Of a DNA stretch of 64,000 nucleotides, positions 35,717-44,874 are shown in pieces (positions within the stretch are counted from its first letter, which is position 1; every line of letters begins with the position of its first letter). Both the position numbers and the translations under genes were made by a program. Origin of the DNA: Paraburkholderia sp. Tr-20389 (GTDB taxonomy: Bacteria > Pseudomonadota > Gammaproteobacteria > Burkholderiales > Burkholderiaceae); contig NZ_JAAGPD010000005.1 in NCBI RefSeq assembly GCF_017104565.1, positions 124,001-188,000 of the forward strand, written 5' to 3'. The notes beneath the pieces were generated by a model. That model saw nothing but the letters and a program-made list of their open reading frames with translations, had not been told where the DNA came from and did no database searches.

Positions 35717-38074
35717 ATGAGAAGAAATCGTATGGCATTGCGTCGCGTCGCGATGGCGTTGCTGGTCGCTGGAACGATCACCTCGCAGATCGCTCACGCA
35801 CAGGTGACGCTCAATTTCGTGAACGCCGACATCGATCAGGTGGCGCGGGCGATTGGCGCGGCCACGGGCAAGACGATCATCGTCGACCCGCGCGTGAAAG
35901 GACAACTAAACCTGGTTTCCGAAAACCCTGTTCCGGAAGATCAGGCGCTGAAAACCTTGCAGTCCGCATTGCGGATGCAGGGCTTTTCGCTCGTGCAGGA
36001 TCATGGCGTGCTGAAGGTCGTGCCCGAAGCCGACGCGAAGCTGCAAGGCGTACCCACCTATGTCGGCAATGCACCCGCGGCGCGCGGCGATCAGGTCGTC
36101 ACGCAGGTGTTCCAGCTGAGGAACGAATCGGCGAACAACCTGCTGCCCGTGCTGCGTCCGCTGATCTCGCCGAACAATACGGTTGCGGCCTATCCGTCGA
36201 ACAACACGATTGTCGTCACTGACTACGCAGACAACGTGCGCCGCATCGCGCAGATCATCGCGGGCGTCGATACGGCAGCGGGCCAGCAGGTGCAGGTCGT
36301 GCCGCTGAAGAATGCAAACGCGATCGACGTCGCGACGCAAATGGCGAAGATGCTCGACCCCGGCACAATCGGCAACACGGACGCGACGCTGAAGGTTTCA
36401 GTTCAGGCCGATCCGCGCACCAATTCGCTGTTGCTGCGTGCGTCGAACGCGGGGCGTCTCGCGGCGGCGAAGTCGCTTGCGAAGCAGCTGGATGCCGCAA
36501 CCGGCCAGCCCGGCAACATGCACGTCGTGCCGTTGCGCAATGCCGACGCCGTGCGTCTTGCGAAGACGCTGCGCGGCATGCTCGGCAAGGGCGGCGGCGG
36601 CAACGAATCGTCGTCGTCTTCGGGCGGCAACAACGCTGCGAACTCGTTCAACCAGAACAACTCGCCGTCGTCGACGGGCACCGCCGGCAACCCGCCGCTG
36701 CCGTCGGGTTCGATGGGCGGGCAGTCGTCGTCGATGGGCAGCAATCCGCTGGGTGGCGGCGCCGGCGGCGGCTATGGCGGCCAGGGTAACAACAACAACG
36801 ACTTTCTCGGCGAAAAGGAAGGAAGCAACAACGAGGACAATCAACCCGGCGGCATGATCCAGGCCGACGCGTCGACGAACTCGCTGATCATCACTGCGTC
36901 CGACCCCGTGTACCGCAACCTGCGCACCGTGATCGACCAGCTCGACGTGCGCCGCCCGCAGGTTTATATCGAAGCGCTGATTGTCGAGCTGAACTCGAAC
37001 ACGAACGCCAACCTGGGTATCCAGTGGCAGATCGGCAGCGGCAACGTGCTCGCGGGCACCAACCTTGCCACGGGCAGCGGCAACAGCATCGTCAACCTGA
37101 CGGCGGCAGCGGCCACGGGCGGCATAGCGAGTGCGCTGGCGGCGCAGAATCTCCAGCAGGGTTTGAACGTAGGCTGGGTGCACAACCTGTTCGGCGTGAA
37201 CGGTCTCGGCGCGTTGCTGCAGGCGCTGTCCCAGACGGCCGACGCCAATGTGCTGTCCACGCCTAACCTCATCACGCTGGACAACCAGGAAGCGAAGATC
37301 GTCGTCGGTACGAACGTGCCGATCCAGACAGGTTCGTATTCGAACCTCACGAGCAGCACGGCGACCACCGCGTTCAACACGTTCGATCGTATCGACGTCG
37401 GTCTGACGCTGCACATCAAGCCGCAGATCACCGACGGCGGCATCCTGAAGCTGCAGCTGTACACGGAAGATTCGGCGATCGTGGCAGGCACGACCAACGT
37501 GGCGACCAATCCGGCCGGCCCGGAATTCACCAAGCGCTCGATCCAGTCGACCGTGCTCGCCGACAACGGCGAGATCATCGTGCTGGGCGGCCTGATGCAG
37601 GACAATTACCAGGTCACCAACAGCAAGGTGCCGTTGCTCGGCGACATTCCGTGGATCGGCCAGTTGTTCCGCTCGGAAAACAAGACCCGCGCGAAGACAA
37701 ACCTGCTGGTGTTCCTGCGTCCGGTGATCATCGCCGACCGTGCGACGGCGCAAGCGGTGACGGCGAACCGCTACGACTACATTCAGGGTGTGACGGGTGC
37801 GTACAAGTCCGACAACAACCTGATCAAGGACAAGGACGATCCCGTGGTGCCGCCGATGCCGGCTGGCCCGAACGAAGGTGGTTCCACGTTGAATCTGTTC
37901 GATCTCGACAAGATGCGGCGTGAACAGGTGCTGGGCGTGCCGCAGCAACCGCAAGTGCAGCAGCAGGTTCAGCCGCAAGTCCAGCCACAAGCGCAACCGC
38001 AACCGCTGCAGGTCGAGCCCGCGCAAACCGTGCCGGCGCAACCGGCCACGGGTACGCAAAAGGTGCAGCCGTGA
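35717..38074 (+). CDS. gspD: Type II secretion outer-membrane secretin GspD
   Basis: A 785-residue secretin. Signal peptide residues 1-28 (ATG at 35717; an ATG at 35732 is an alternative start with AGAAGAAATCGT before it). N0-N3 domains follow, with NLVSENPVPEDQALKTL and VYIEALIVELNSNTNANLGIQW (secretin domain start); the secretin core LLQALSQTADANVLSTPNLITLDNQEAKIVVGTNVP is near residues 500-535. The Gly/Ser/Asn-rich loop at residues about 292-380 separates N3 from the core. The tail is Gln/Pro-rich. First gene of the gspDEF operon. Confidence 0.95.
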   Translation: MRRNRMALRRVAMALLVAGTITSQIAHAQVTLNFVNADIDQVARAIGAATGKTIIVDPRVKGQLNLVSENPVPEDQALKTLQSALRMQGFSLVQDHGVLKVVPEADAKLQGVPTYVGNAPAARGDQVVTQVFQLRNESANNLLPVLRPLISPNNTVAAYPSNNTIVVTDYADNVRRIAQIIAGVDTAAGQQVQVVPLKNANAIDVATQMAKMLDPGTIGNTDATLKVSVQADPRTNSLLLRASNAGRLAAAKSLAKQLDAATGQPGNMHVVPLRNADAVRLAKTLRGMLGKGGGGNESSSSSGGNNAANSFNQNNSPSSTGTAGNPPLPSGSMGGQSSSMGSNPLGGGAGGGYGGQGNNNNDFLGEKEGSNNEDNQPGGMIQADASTNSLIITASDPVYRNLRTVIDQLDVRRPQVYIEALIVELNSNTNANLGIQWQIGSGNVLAGTNLATGSGNSIVNLTAAAATGGIASALAAQNLQQGLNVGWVHNLFGVNGLGALLQALSQTADANVLSTPNLITLDNQEAKIVVGTNVPIQTGSYSNLTSSTATTAFNTFDRIDVGLTLHIKPQITDGGILKLQLYTEDSAIVAGTTNVATNPAGPEFTKRSIQSTVLADNGEIIVLGGLMQDNYQVTNSKVPLLGDIPWIGQLFRSENKTRAKTNLLVFLRPVIIADRATAQAVTANRYDYIQGVTGAYKSDNNLIKDKDDPVVPPMPAGPNEGGSTLNLFDLDKMRREQVLGVPQQPQVQQQVQPQVQPQAQPQPLQVEPAQTVPAQPATGTQKVQP

Positions 38075-39618
38075 GTTCGACGCCGCTTTCCGGGCCGCAC
38101 GCGTCTGCCGGATCATCGGACGACGCGCGCGGCGTGCCGGAAACGCCCGCCACCGAGGCGGGACGCGAAGCGCCCTCTCCGCTCGCCGCGCGGCTCGTGC
38201 CGTACGGCTTCGCGAAAAGCGGCCAGATACTCGTCGCGCATCAGCACGCCGATTCGATGGAAGTCTGGATCAGCGAACGCACGAACCAGGCGGCGCTTGC
38301 CGAAGTCGTGCGCAATTTCGGCGCGATATCCGTCGTGCGCATACCGGCTGACGAACTCGCGCAAGCGATCAACCAGGCGTATGCGCGCCAGGACGGCAGC
38401 GCTGCGCAGGTGGTCGGCGAAGTGGAAGGCGAAGTCGATCTGTCGCGTCTGATGCAGGACATTCCCGAAGTCGAAGACCTGCTGGAATCCGAAGACGACG
38501 CGCCGATCATCCGCATGATCAATGCGCTGCTCACGCAGGCAGCGCGTGAACAGGCATCGGATATTCACATCGAGCCGTTCGAGAACGCATCGGTGGTGCG
38601 CTTTCGCGTCGACGGCACGTTGCGCGATGTCGTGCGTCCGAAGAAGGCGCTGCACGGCGCGCTCATTTCGCGGATCAAGATCATGGCGCAGCTCGACATC
38701 GCCGAGAAGCGTCTGCCACAGGATGGCCGTATCACGTTGCGCGTCGGCGGAAGGCCCGTTGACGTGCGTGTGTCGACCTTGCCGACGGGCCATGGCGAAC
38801 GCGCCGTGCTGCGTCTGCTGGAAAAAGACGCGCAGCGCTTGAACCTCGAAGCGCTCGGCATGGCGTCCGACACGCTCGGGCAATTCGACAAGCTGATTTC
38901 GCGTCCGCACGGCATCGTGCTCGTGACGGGCCCGACAGGTTCGGGCAAGACGACCACGCTCTATGCGTCGATGTCGCGGCTCGAAACGGCGACGACGAAC
39001 ATCATGACCGTCGAAGACCCAATCGAATACGATCTGTCGGGCATCGGCCAGACGCAGGTCAACGAGCGGATCGGCATGACCTTCGCTCGCGCGCTGCGTT
39101 CCATTCTTCGTCAGGACCCCGACATCATCATGATCGGTGAGATCCGCGATCTGGAAACGGCGCAGATTGCCGTGCAGGCATCGCTGACGGGCCACCTCGT
39201 GCTCGCCACCCTGCACACCAACGATGCCGCCTCCGCCGTCACGCGTCTGACCGACATGGGCGTCGAGCCGTATCTGCTCGCGTCGTCGCTGCTCGGCGTG
39301 CTGGCGCAGCGTCTCGTGCGGCGGTTGTGTCCCGTGTGCAAGGAACCGCGCGAGGAAGAAGGCGGCCGCAAGGTGTGGCATCCCGTCGGTTGCGATAAGT
39401 GCGGGCACTCGGGTTACGCGGGCCGTCGCGGCGTGTACGAACTGCTGAACGTCGACGAACCGATTCGCGCGCTGATCCACCGCAATGCCGCCGATGCCGA
39501 GATCGCCGAAGCCGGCCGCCAGCAAGGCATGCGCACCTTGCGCGAGGACGGCGAACGGTGGCTGGCGTCGGGTATGACGTCGCTCGAAGAAGTGATACGC
39601 GTGACGGGCGGGGTCTGA
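38071..39618 (+). CDS. gspE: Type II secretion ATPase GspE
   Basis: A 515-residue cytoplasmic ATPase. The start is GTG, overlapping the gspD stop by 4 bp. Walker A GPTGSGKTTTLYA at about residues 287-299, Walker B LRQDPDIIMIGEIRD, and a tetracysteine zinc motif near 419-454 (CPVC...CDKCGHSGYAGR) are all present. It drives assembly of the pseudopilus with GspF. Confidence 0.94.
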   Translation: MSSTPLSGPHASAGSSDDARGVPETPATEAGREAPSPLAARLVPYGFAKSGQILVAHQHADSMEVWISERTNQAALAEVVRNFGAISVVRIPADELAQAINQAYARQDGSAAQVVGEVEGEVDLSRLMQDIPEVEDLLESEDDAPIIRMINALLTQAAREQASDIHIEPFENASVVRFRVDGTLRDVVRPKKALHGALISRIKIMAQLDIAEKRLPQDGRITLRVGGRPVDVRVSTLPTGHGERAVLRLLEKDAQRLNLEALGMASDTLGQFDKLISRPHGIVLVTGPTGSGKTTTLYASMSRLETATTNIMTVEDPIEYDLSGIGQTQVNERIGMTFARALRSILRQDPDIIMIGEIRDLETAQIAVQASLTGHLVLATLHTNDAASAVTRLTDMGVEPYLLASSLLGVLAQRLVRRLCPVCKEPREEEGGRKVWHPVGCDKCGHSGYAGRRGVYELLNVDEPIRALIHRNAADAEIAEAGRQQGMRTLREDGERWLASGMTSLEEVIRVTGGV

Positions 39619-39622
39619 GCGC

Positions 39623-40840
39623 ATGCCGGCATTCCGCTTCGAAGCGATCGACGCTGCAGGCAAGGCGCAAAAAGGCGTGCTCGATGCCGACAGCGCGCGC
39701 GGCGCACGCACGCAGTTGCGCACGCAAGGTCTCACGCCGCTCGTCGTCGAACCCGCGGCGACGCGCACGCGCGGCGAACGCAGCCAGCGTCTTTCGCTGG
39801 GACGCAAACTGTCGCAACGCGAACAGGCGATTCTCACGCGGCAGCTCGCCAGTCTGCTGATCGCCGGCCTGCCGCTCGATGAAGCGCTCTCCGTGCTCAC
39901 CGAGCAATCCGAGCGTGACTACATTCGCGAACTGATGGCCGCGATCCGCGCGGAAGTGCTGGGCGGTCATTCGCTCGCGAATGCGTTGTCGCAGCATCCG
40001 AAAGACTTTCCCGATATCTATCGCGCGCTCGTCGCGGCGGGCGAGCATACGGGCAAGCTCGGACTCGTGCTGTCGCGTCTTGCCGATTACATCGAGCAAC
40101 GCAACGCGCTCAAGCAGAAGATCGTTCTAGCGTTCACGTATCCGACCATCGTCACCATCATCGCGTTCGGCATCGTCACGTTCCTGCTGAGCTATGTGGT
40201 GCCGCAGGTCGTCAACGTGTTCGCGAGCACGAAGCAGCAACTGCCGTTTCTGACCATCATGATGATGGCGCTCTCAGGCTTCGTGCGGAGTTACTGGTGG
40301 GCGATGCTGATCGCCGTGGTCGTCGTCGTGTATGTCGTGCGCTCGATACTCGCGCAGCCGGGACCGCGCCTCGCGTTCGACCGCTGGACGCTGACGGCGC
40401 CCCTTTTCGGCAAGCTCGTACGCGGCTACAACACGGTGCGCTTTGCGAGCACGCTTGGCATTCTGACGGCGGCGGGCGTGCCGATTCTGCGCGCGCTGCA
40501 GGCCGCGAGCGAAACGCTCAGCAATCGTGCGATGCGCGACAACATCGACGATGCCATCGTGCGCGTGCGCGAAGGCACGTCGCTGTCGCGCGCGCTCGGC
40601 AACACGAAGACGTTTCCGCCCGTGCTCGTGCACCTGATCCGTTCGGGCGAAGCGACCGGCGACGTGACGACGATGCTCGACCGCGCGGCCGAAGGCGAAG
40701 CGCGCGAACTGGAGCGGCGCACGATGTTCCTGACGAGTCTGCTGGAGCCGCTGCTGATTCTGGCGATGGGCGGCGTGGTGCTGGTGATCGTGCTGGCCGT
40801 GATGCTGCCGATCATCGAGTTGAACAACCTGGTGCAGTGA
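39623..40840 (+). CDS. gspF: Type II secretion inner-membrane platform protein GspF
   Basis: A 405-residue polytopic protein with the two T2SSF domains (about 70-195 and 270-400) and three membrane segments. The start MPAFRFEAIDAAGKAQKGVLDADSARGAR is the GspF type. It begins 4 bases after gspE. Last of the gspDEF block. Confidence 0.93.
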   Translation: MPAFRFEAIDAAGKAQKGVLDADSARGARTQLRTQGLTPLVVEPAATRTRGERSQRLSLGRKLSQREQAILTRQLASLLIAGLPLDEALSVLTEQSERDYIRELMAAIRAEVLGGHSLANALSQHPKDFPDIYRALVAAGEHTGKLGLVLSRLADYIEQRNALKQKIVLAFTYPTIVTIIAFGIVTFLLSYVVPQVVNVFASTKQQLPFLTIMMMALSGFVRSYWWAMLIAVVVVVYVVRSILAQPGPRLAFDRWTLTAPLFGKLVRGYNTVRFASTLGILTAAGVPILRALQAASETLSNRAMRDNIDDAIVRVREGTSLSRALGNTKTFPPVLVHLIRSGEATGDVTTMLDRAAEGEARELERRTMFLTSLLEPLLILAMGGVVLVIVLAVMLPIIELNNLVQ

Positions 40841-40932
40841 CGGCGCCGGCGGTGCCGTCGGGCGTAAGCGCGAGAAAGAGTTGCAAGCCGGGCCGACGCT
40901 TTCAGGTTGCATCGGCGCGGCAGAGAATGAAA

Positions 40933-41355
40933 TCAGCGCACGTAGATGGTGGGGCCGGGTGCGTTCTGGGGAAGAAACACTTCGGAGTGGGAGCCGTTGC
41001 GGTCGATGATGATCGAGCGGGCGCGCACTTCGCCGAGCTTCACGCCCTGCATGATGGTGCTGCCCAGCGATACGGCGCGCGGCGGTTCGCCGCCCGTGCT
41101 GATGATCGCAGCGGCGCCTTCGCGCAGTGCGAGGATGCCGAACAGATGGATGTCCTGATTCGCAGTGCGGGTCAGCTGGCCGCCGAACAGCACAGCCGCC
41201 TGGTCCGTCGACACGGGCGCGCGCACGGCGGCAGCGGGCACGGGCGCGCCGCCATGCGACGTGAGCGCGACGATCCAGTAAGTGAGCGTCGCGCAGAACA
41301 CGGCGAAGACGGCGAGCGAAATCAGGCGGATCTGGAGTGCGTTCATGCGTGTCAT
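40933..41355 (-). CDS. gspC: Type II secretion protein GspC (short form), opposite strand
   Basis: A 140-residue inner-membrane protein with one N-terminal helix (about residues 10-30, SLAVFAVFCATLTYWIVALT) and the HR domain (LFGGQLTRTANQDIHLFGIL at 54-74). It lacks the C-terminal PDZ or coiled coil of longer GspC proteins. It lies on the minus strand between gspF and gspG. This split is a Burkholderia-type arrangement. An ATG at 41346 is an alternative start. Confidence 0.85.
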   Translation of the reverse strand: MTRMNALQIRLISLAVFAVFCATLTYWIVALTSHGGAPVPAAAVRAPVSTDQAAVLFGGQLTRTANQDIHLFGILALREGAAAIISTGGEPPRAVSLGSTIMQGVKLGEVRARSIIIDRNGSHSEVFLPQNAPGPTIYVR

Positions 41356-41516
41356 TGTACGGATTATTGTGAATTTTGCGGTATAGGGACCGGCGGACGG
41401 AAACCCTTCAACTGCATGACATTAAAATGACCGACCGGGCGTGCAGAGTGCCGCATTCTCAGCGCATTTCGTGACGCCCGACCGATCGACCCTTTATCCT
41501 GGAGAGGAAGCAAGCT

Positions 41517-41993
41517 ATGCAAATGTGGACCACTCGCCGCAACGAGATCGCGGCCTTGCGCGCGGGCGTGCGCACACGTCGTCAACGCGGGTTCACGCTG
41601 ATCGAAATCATGGTCGTGATTGCGATCCTCGGCATTCTGGCTGCGCTGATCGTGCCGAAGATCATGAGCCGTCCGGACGAAGCACGCCGTGTCGCCGCGA
41701 AGCAGGACATCGGCACCATCATGCAGTCGCTCAAACTCTATCGTCTCGACAACGGCCGCTATCCGAGCCAGGAGCAAGGCTTGCGCGCGCTGATCGAAAA
41801 GCCGTCGACCGACCCGGTTCCGAACAACTGGAAGGACGGCGGCTATCTCGAGCGCCTGCCCAACGACCCGTGGGGCAATCAGTACCAGTACCTGAACCCG
41901 GGCGTGCATGGCGAGATCGACGTGTTCAGCTACGGCGCGGACGGTAAGCCGGGCGGCGAAGGCAACGATGCCGACGTCGGCTCGTGGCAATAA
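41517..41993 (+). CDS. gspG: Major pseudopilin GspG
   Basis: A 158-residue prepilin. The class III leader ends RQRG before FTLIEIMVVIAILGILAALI, with Glu at position 5 of the mature helix. The C-terminal calcium-binding region (YEYLNPGVHGEIDVFSYGADG-like, near 125-145) is present. Excellent ribosome-binding site GGAGAGGAAGCAAGCT before ATG. First gene of gspGHIJKLMN, so a promoter must lie in the 41356-41516 gap. Confidence 0.95.
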   Translation: MQMWTTRRNEIAALRAGVRTRRQRGFTLIEIMVVIAILGILAALIVPKIMSRPDEARRVAAKQDIGTIMQSLKLYRLDNGRYPSQEQGLRALIEKPSTDPVPNNWKDGGYLERLPNDPWGNQYQYLNPGVHGEIDVFSYGADGKPGGEGNDADVGSWQ

Positions 41994-42047
41994 GCGGCGC
42001 CGGAATTCATTGCGCTCATTGCATCGACAGAGATCGCTACCGGCACC

Positions 42048-42623
42048 ATGCGACTGCACGACTGCATGCCCCTCACGTTTATCGAGACCGTCAGTGTCGA
42101 TGACGCCGGCGGCTGCGTGAGGCGGCACGCGTCGCGAATGCCGGCGCGTCCGGCGCATACGGCATCGGGCGGCCGCCAGCGCGGCTTCACGCTGCTGGAA
42201 ATGCTGGTCGTGCTGGTGATCGCAGGCTTGCTGGTGTCGCTTGCGTCGCTGTCGCTGACGCGTAATCCGCGCACGGATCTGAACGAGGAAGCGCAGCGGC
42301 TCGCGTTGCTGTTCGAATCGGCGGGCGACGAGGCTCAGGTACGCGCGCGCCCTATTTCGTGGTTGCCGCTCGAAGGCGGCTTTCGTTTCGATATCCACAC
42401 GAACGACGGCTGGCGGCCGTTGCGCGATGACCTGCTCGGACCGCGTCGCTGGGAAGGTGGCGTGACGGGCGTGGCGATCGACTATCCCGGTTCCGACACA
42501 CAGTCGGATCGCATCGTGTTCGGCACCGAGAGCATCGATACGCCCGTGCAGGTCACCCTGTTTTCGGCCGTGGGACGCGTGACGATCGTCGGCACGGGCA
42601 ACGGCCGTTACGAGGTGCGCTGA
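42048..42623 (+). CDS. gspH: Minor pseudopilin GspH
   Basis: A 191-residue prepilin with an unusually long 43-residue leader before RQRG|FTLLEMLVVLVIAG. An ATG at 42138 would shorten the leader to a more usual length, so the start is uncertain. Its stop overlaps the gspI start by one base. Confidence 0.88.
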   Translation: MRLHDCMPLTFIETVSVDDAGGCVRRHASRMPARPAHTASGGRQRGFTLLEMLVVLVIAGLLVSLASLSLTRNPRTDLNEEAQRLALLFESAGDEAQVRARPISWLPLEGGFRFDIHTNDGWRPLRDDLLGPRRWEGGVTGVAIDYPGSDTQSDRIVFGTESIDTPVQVTLFSAVGRVTIVGTGNGRYEVR

Positions 42624-43054
42624 TGGTGCGTGCGCTTCGGGTTCGCCGCTTGCGCGGCGCTGTGGATAACGCGAGCGGACGCCGGGCCGCAGGCTTCACG
42701 ATGATCGAAGTGCTGGTGGCGCTGACGATCATCGCGGTGGCGCTGGCCGCTTCGCTGCGCGCCGTCGGCAGTCTCGCGACGGGCGAAGCGGATCTGCATC
42801 GGCGGCTGCTGGCGGGCTGGAGCGCGGACAACGCGCTCGCCCAGCTGCATCTGACGCACGGATGGCCTGAAATCGGGTCGCAAAGTTTCGACTGTTCGCA
42901 GGGCAACCTGCAACTGATTTGCACGGAAAACGTGAGCGCGACGCCGAATCCGGTGTTTCGACGCGTCGAGGTGTCGGTGACGTCGCCCGGACGGCCGGGC
43001 AACCTCGCGCAGATGGTGACGGTGATCGCGAATGAAACGAATCGCTCGCTCTGA
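42623..43054 (+). CDS. gspI: Minor pseudopilin GspI
   Basis: A 143-residue prepilin; cleavage site RAAG|FTMIEVLVALTIIAVALAAS. GspI forms the pseudopilus tip with J and K. The gspJ gene starts 23 bases before its end, so the frames overlap. Confidence 0.9.
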   Translation: MVRALRVRRLRGAVDNASGRRAAGFTMIEVLVALTIIAVALAASLRAVGSLATGEADLHRRLLAGWSADNALAQLHLTHGWPEIGSQSFDCSQGNLQLICTENVSATPNPVFRRVEVSVTSPGRPGNLAQMVTVIANETNRSL

Positions 43055-43736
43055 GCACGAGGTGCCGCGCGTTCGCCGTTCGCTGCTGTCGAAAAAGACA
43101 GCGGGCGGTTTCACGCTGATCGAGCTGCTCGTCGCGATTGCGATTCTGGCCGTCATCGCGGTGCTCTCGTGGCGCGGACTGGACCAGATCATTCGCGGGC
43201 GGCAGACGATCACGAATGCGATGGAAGACGAGCGCGTGTTCGCGCAGTTCTTCGATCAGATGCGCATCGACGTGCGCAACGCCGCTTCCGACGACGAAGC
43301 GGGCGAACCCGCCGTCGCGGTGAATGGCAATGCATTGCAGATCGTGCGGTACATGCGCACGCCGGGTGCGCCGCCGCGGCTGGTGGTGGTGCGGTATCGG
43401 ATCATGGAAGGGCGCATCATCCGCTATGCGTCGCCGCCGTTGGCGAATATCGGCGACGTACGCCGCGCGCTCGGCGGGGCGGAAAACGGTGACTGGAACG
43501 CCGTGCCTTTGATGGGCGGTGTCGGCGCGATTTCCGCGCGGCTGTATGTGCCCAAAATCGGCTGGACGACACAGATGAAAGACGTGCAGTCGGCGATCAC
43601 GGAGAACGACAATAATCTGAAGGTGCCTCAGCTCGGCAATGCGCCGTTGCCGAGGTCGGTGACGGGGCTGGAGGTGAGCATTGGCGCGAATTCGCTCGCG
43701 CGGCCCGTGACGCGGGTTTTTCTCGTGGGAGAGTGA
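43032..43736 (+). CDS. gspJ: Minor pseudopilin GspJ
   Basis: A 234-residue prepilin; cleavage at TAGG|FTLIELLVAIAILAVIA. The C-terminal domain has the GspJ pattern with LEVSIGANSLARPVTRVFLVGE at the end. It overlaps gspI by 23 bp and precedes gspK by 9 bases. Confidence 0.92.
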   Translation: MKRIARSEHEVPRVRRSLLSKKTAGGFTLIELLVAIAILAVIAVLSWRGLDQIIRGRQTITNAMEDERVFAQFFDQMRIDVRNAASDDEAGEPAVAVNGNALQIVRYMRTPGAPPRLVVVRYRIMEGRIIRYASPPLANIGDVRRALGGAENGDWNAVPLMGGVGAISARLYVPKIGWTTQMKDVQSAITENDNNLKVPQLGNAPLPRSVTGLEVSIGANSLARPVTRVFLVGE

Positions 43737-43745
43737 GATTCGATC

Positions 43746-44846
43746 ATGCGCTTTCGCCCTGCCCGTTCCCGTTCGACTCCTTCCGCTCAGCGCGGCGCTG
43801 CCATCATCAGTGCGCTGCTGGTCGTCGCCCTGTCCGCCATTCTCGTCTCCGGCATGCTGTGGCGGCAGCAGGTGCAGATCCGGCGCATCGAAAACCAGCG
43901 GCTGCTCGCGCAGGCGCATTGGGTGTCGCGTGGCGCGCTCGACTGGACGCGCCTGATTCTGCGTTCGGAAGGCGATACATCGGCGGGAGTTACGTGGCTC
44001 GGTGGCGTCTGGGGCGTGCCGATTGCGCGGACGCGGCTTTCGGATTTTCTCGGCCAGATCGGCGAGGTGCGCGCACAGGAAGGCGCGGCCACCTATATCT
44101 CCGGCTCCATCGAGGACGCGCAGGCCAAGTTCAATCTGCGCAATCTGGTGTCGACGGCCGTGCCCGGCGCGCTGACGTTGAACATCCAGCAGGTCGAGGC
44201 GTTTCAGCGCTTGCTGCAACTGCTCGGCATCAACGGACAACTCGCGAAGAACACCGCGCTGCAGTTGCGCGCGGGACTGCGGCAATCGGCGACGCGTTTT
44301 CAGACGGCGGCCAACCCCACGACGCCCGTCGATCCCACGCAAGTGCAAGGCGGCGCGGCGGGCGGCGGCAACTACACGAATCAGCCGGGCCTCGAAGACG
44401 CCGACGAGAACGCGCCTGTCGCGCCGCTCCAGATGACGGGCGTCGATTCGCTGCTCGATGTGCCGGGCTTCACGCCGGAGACCGTCGCGCGCCTGCGTCC
44501 CTTCGTGACCGTGCTGCCCACGGCGACGCCCGTCAACATGAATACCGCGCCCGCGGAAGTGGTTGCGGCCGTCGTGCCGGGGATGAGTCTGTCGAGTGCG
44601 CAGGCCTTCGTCGCACGTCGCGAGACGGTGTTCTTTCACAACGTCGGCGATGTGCAGCTCGCATTGCGTGGCGCCGGCGTGCAGCAGCTCGTGTTCGATC
44701 CGAACCAGCTCGACGTCAATACCAGCTACTTCCTCGTCCACGGACGCGTCGAGCACGAGCGCGCCGAAGTCGACCGCACCACCCTCGTCTATCGCGACGC
44801 ACTGACGCATACGACGCGTATCGTATGGGGACGAGACCAACTATGA
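43746..44846 (+). CDS. gspK: Minor pseudopilin GspK
   Basis: A 366-residue protein; its N-terminus QRGAAIISALLVVALSAILVSG carries the GspK form of the prepilin site without the position-5 Glu. Followed by the large alpha-helical domain (LNMNTAPAEVVAAVVPGMSL-type block near 255-275). It caps the pseudopilus. Confidence 0.92.
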   Translation: MRFRPARSRSTPSAQRGAAIISALLVVALSAILVSGMLWRQQVQIRRIENQRLLAQAHWVSRGALDWTRLILRSEGDTSAGVTWLGGVWGVPIARTRLSDFLGQIGEVRAQEGAATYISGSIEDAQAKFNLRNLVSTAVPGALTLNIQQVEAFQRLLQLLGINGQLAKNTALQLRAGLRQSATRFQTAANPTTPVDPTQVQGGAAGGGNYTNQPGLEDADENAPVAPLQMTGVDSLLDVPGFTPETVARLRPFVTVLPTATPVNMNTAPAEVVAAVVPGMSLSSAQAFVARRETVFFHNVGDVQLALRGAGVQQLVFDPNQLDVNTSYFLVHGRVEHERAEVDRTTLVYRDALTHTTRIVWGRDQL

Positions 44847-44874
44847 ACCACGCATTTTCCCGAGAGAGTGGCCT

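Noticed and set aside
36591-36830. Gly/Asn/Ser repeat-rich stretch as a possible CRISPR or repeat array
   Set aside because: It is the low-complexity loop of the GspD secretin; the repeats are codon-level only.
42729-44840. A 703-residue minus-strand frame across gspI-K
   Set aside because: Composition is arginine- and histidine-rich as expected from reading GC-rich genes backwards; the gsp genes on the plus strand have clear family motifs.
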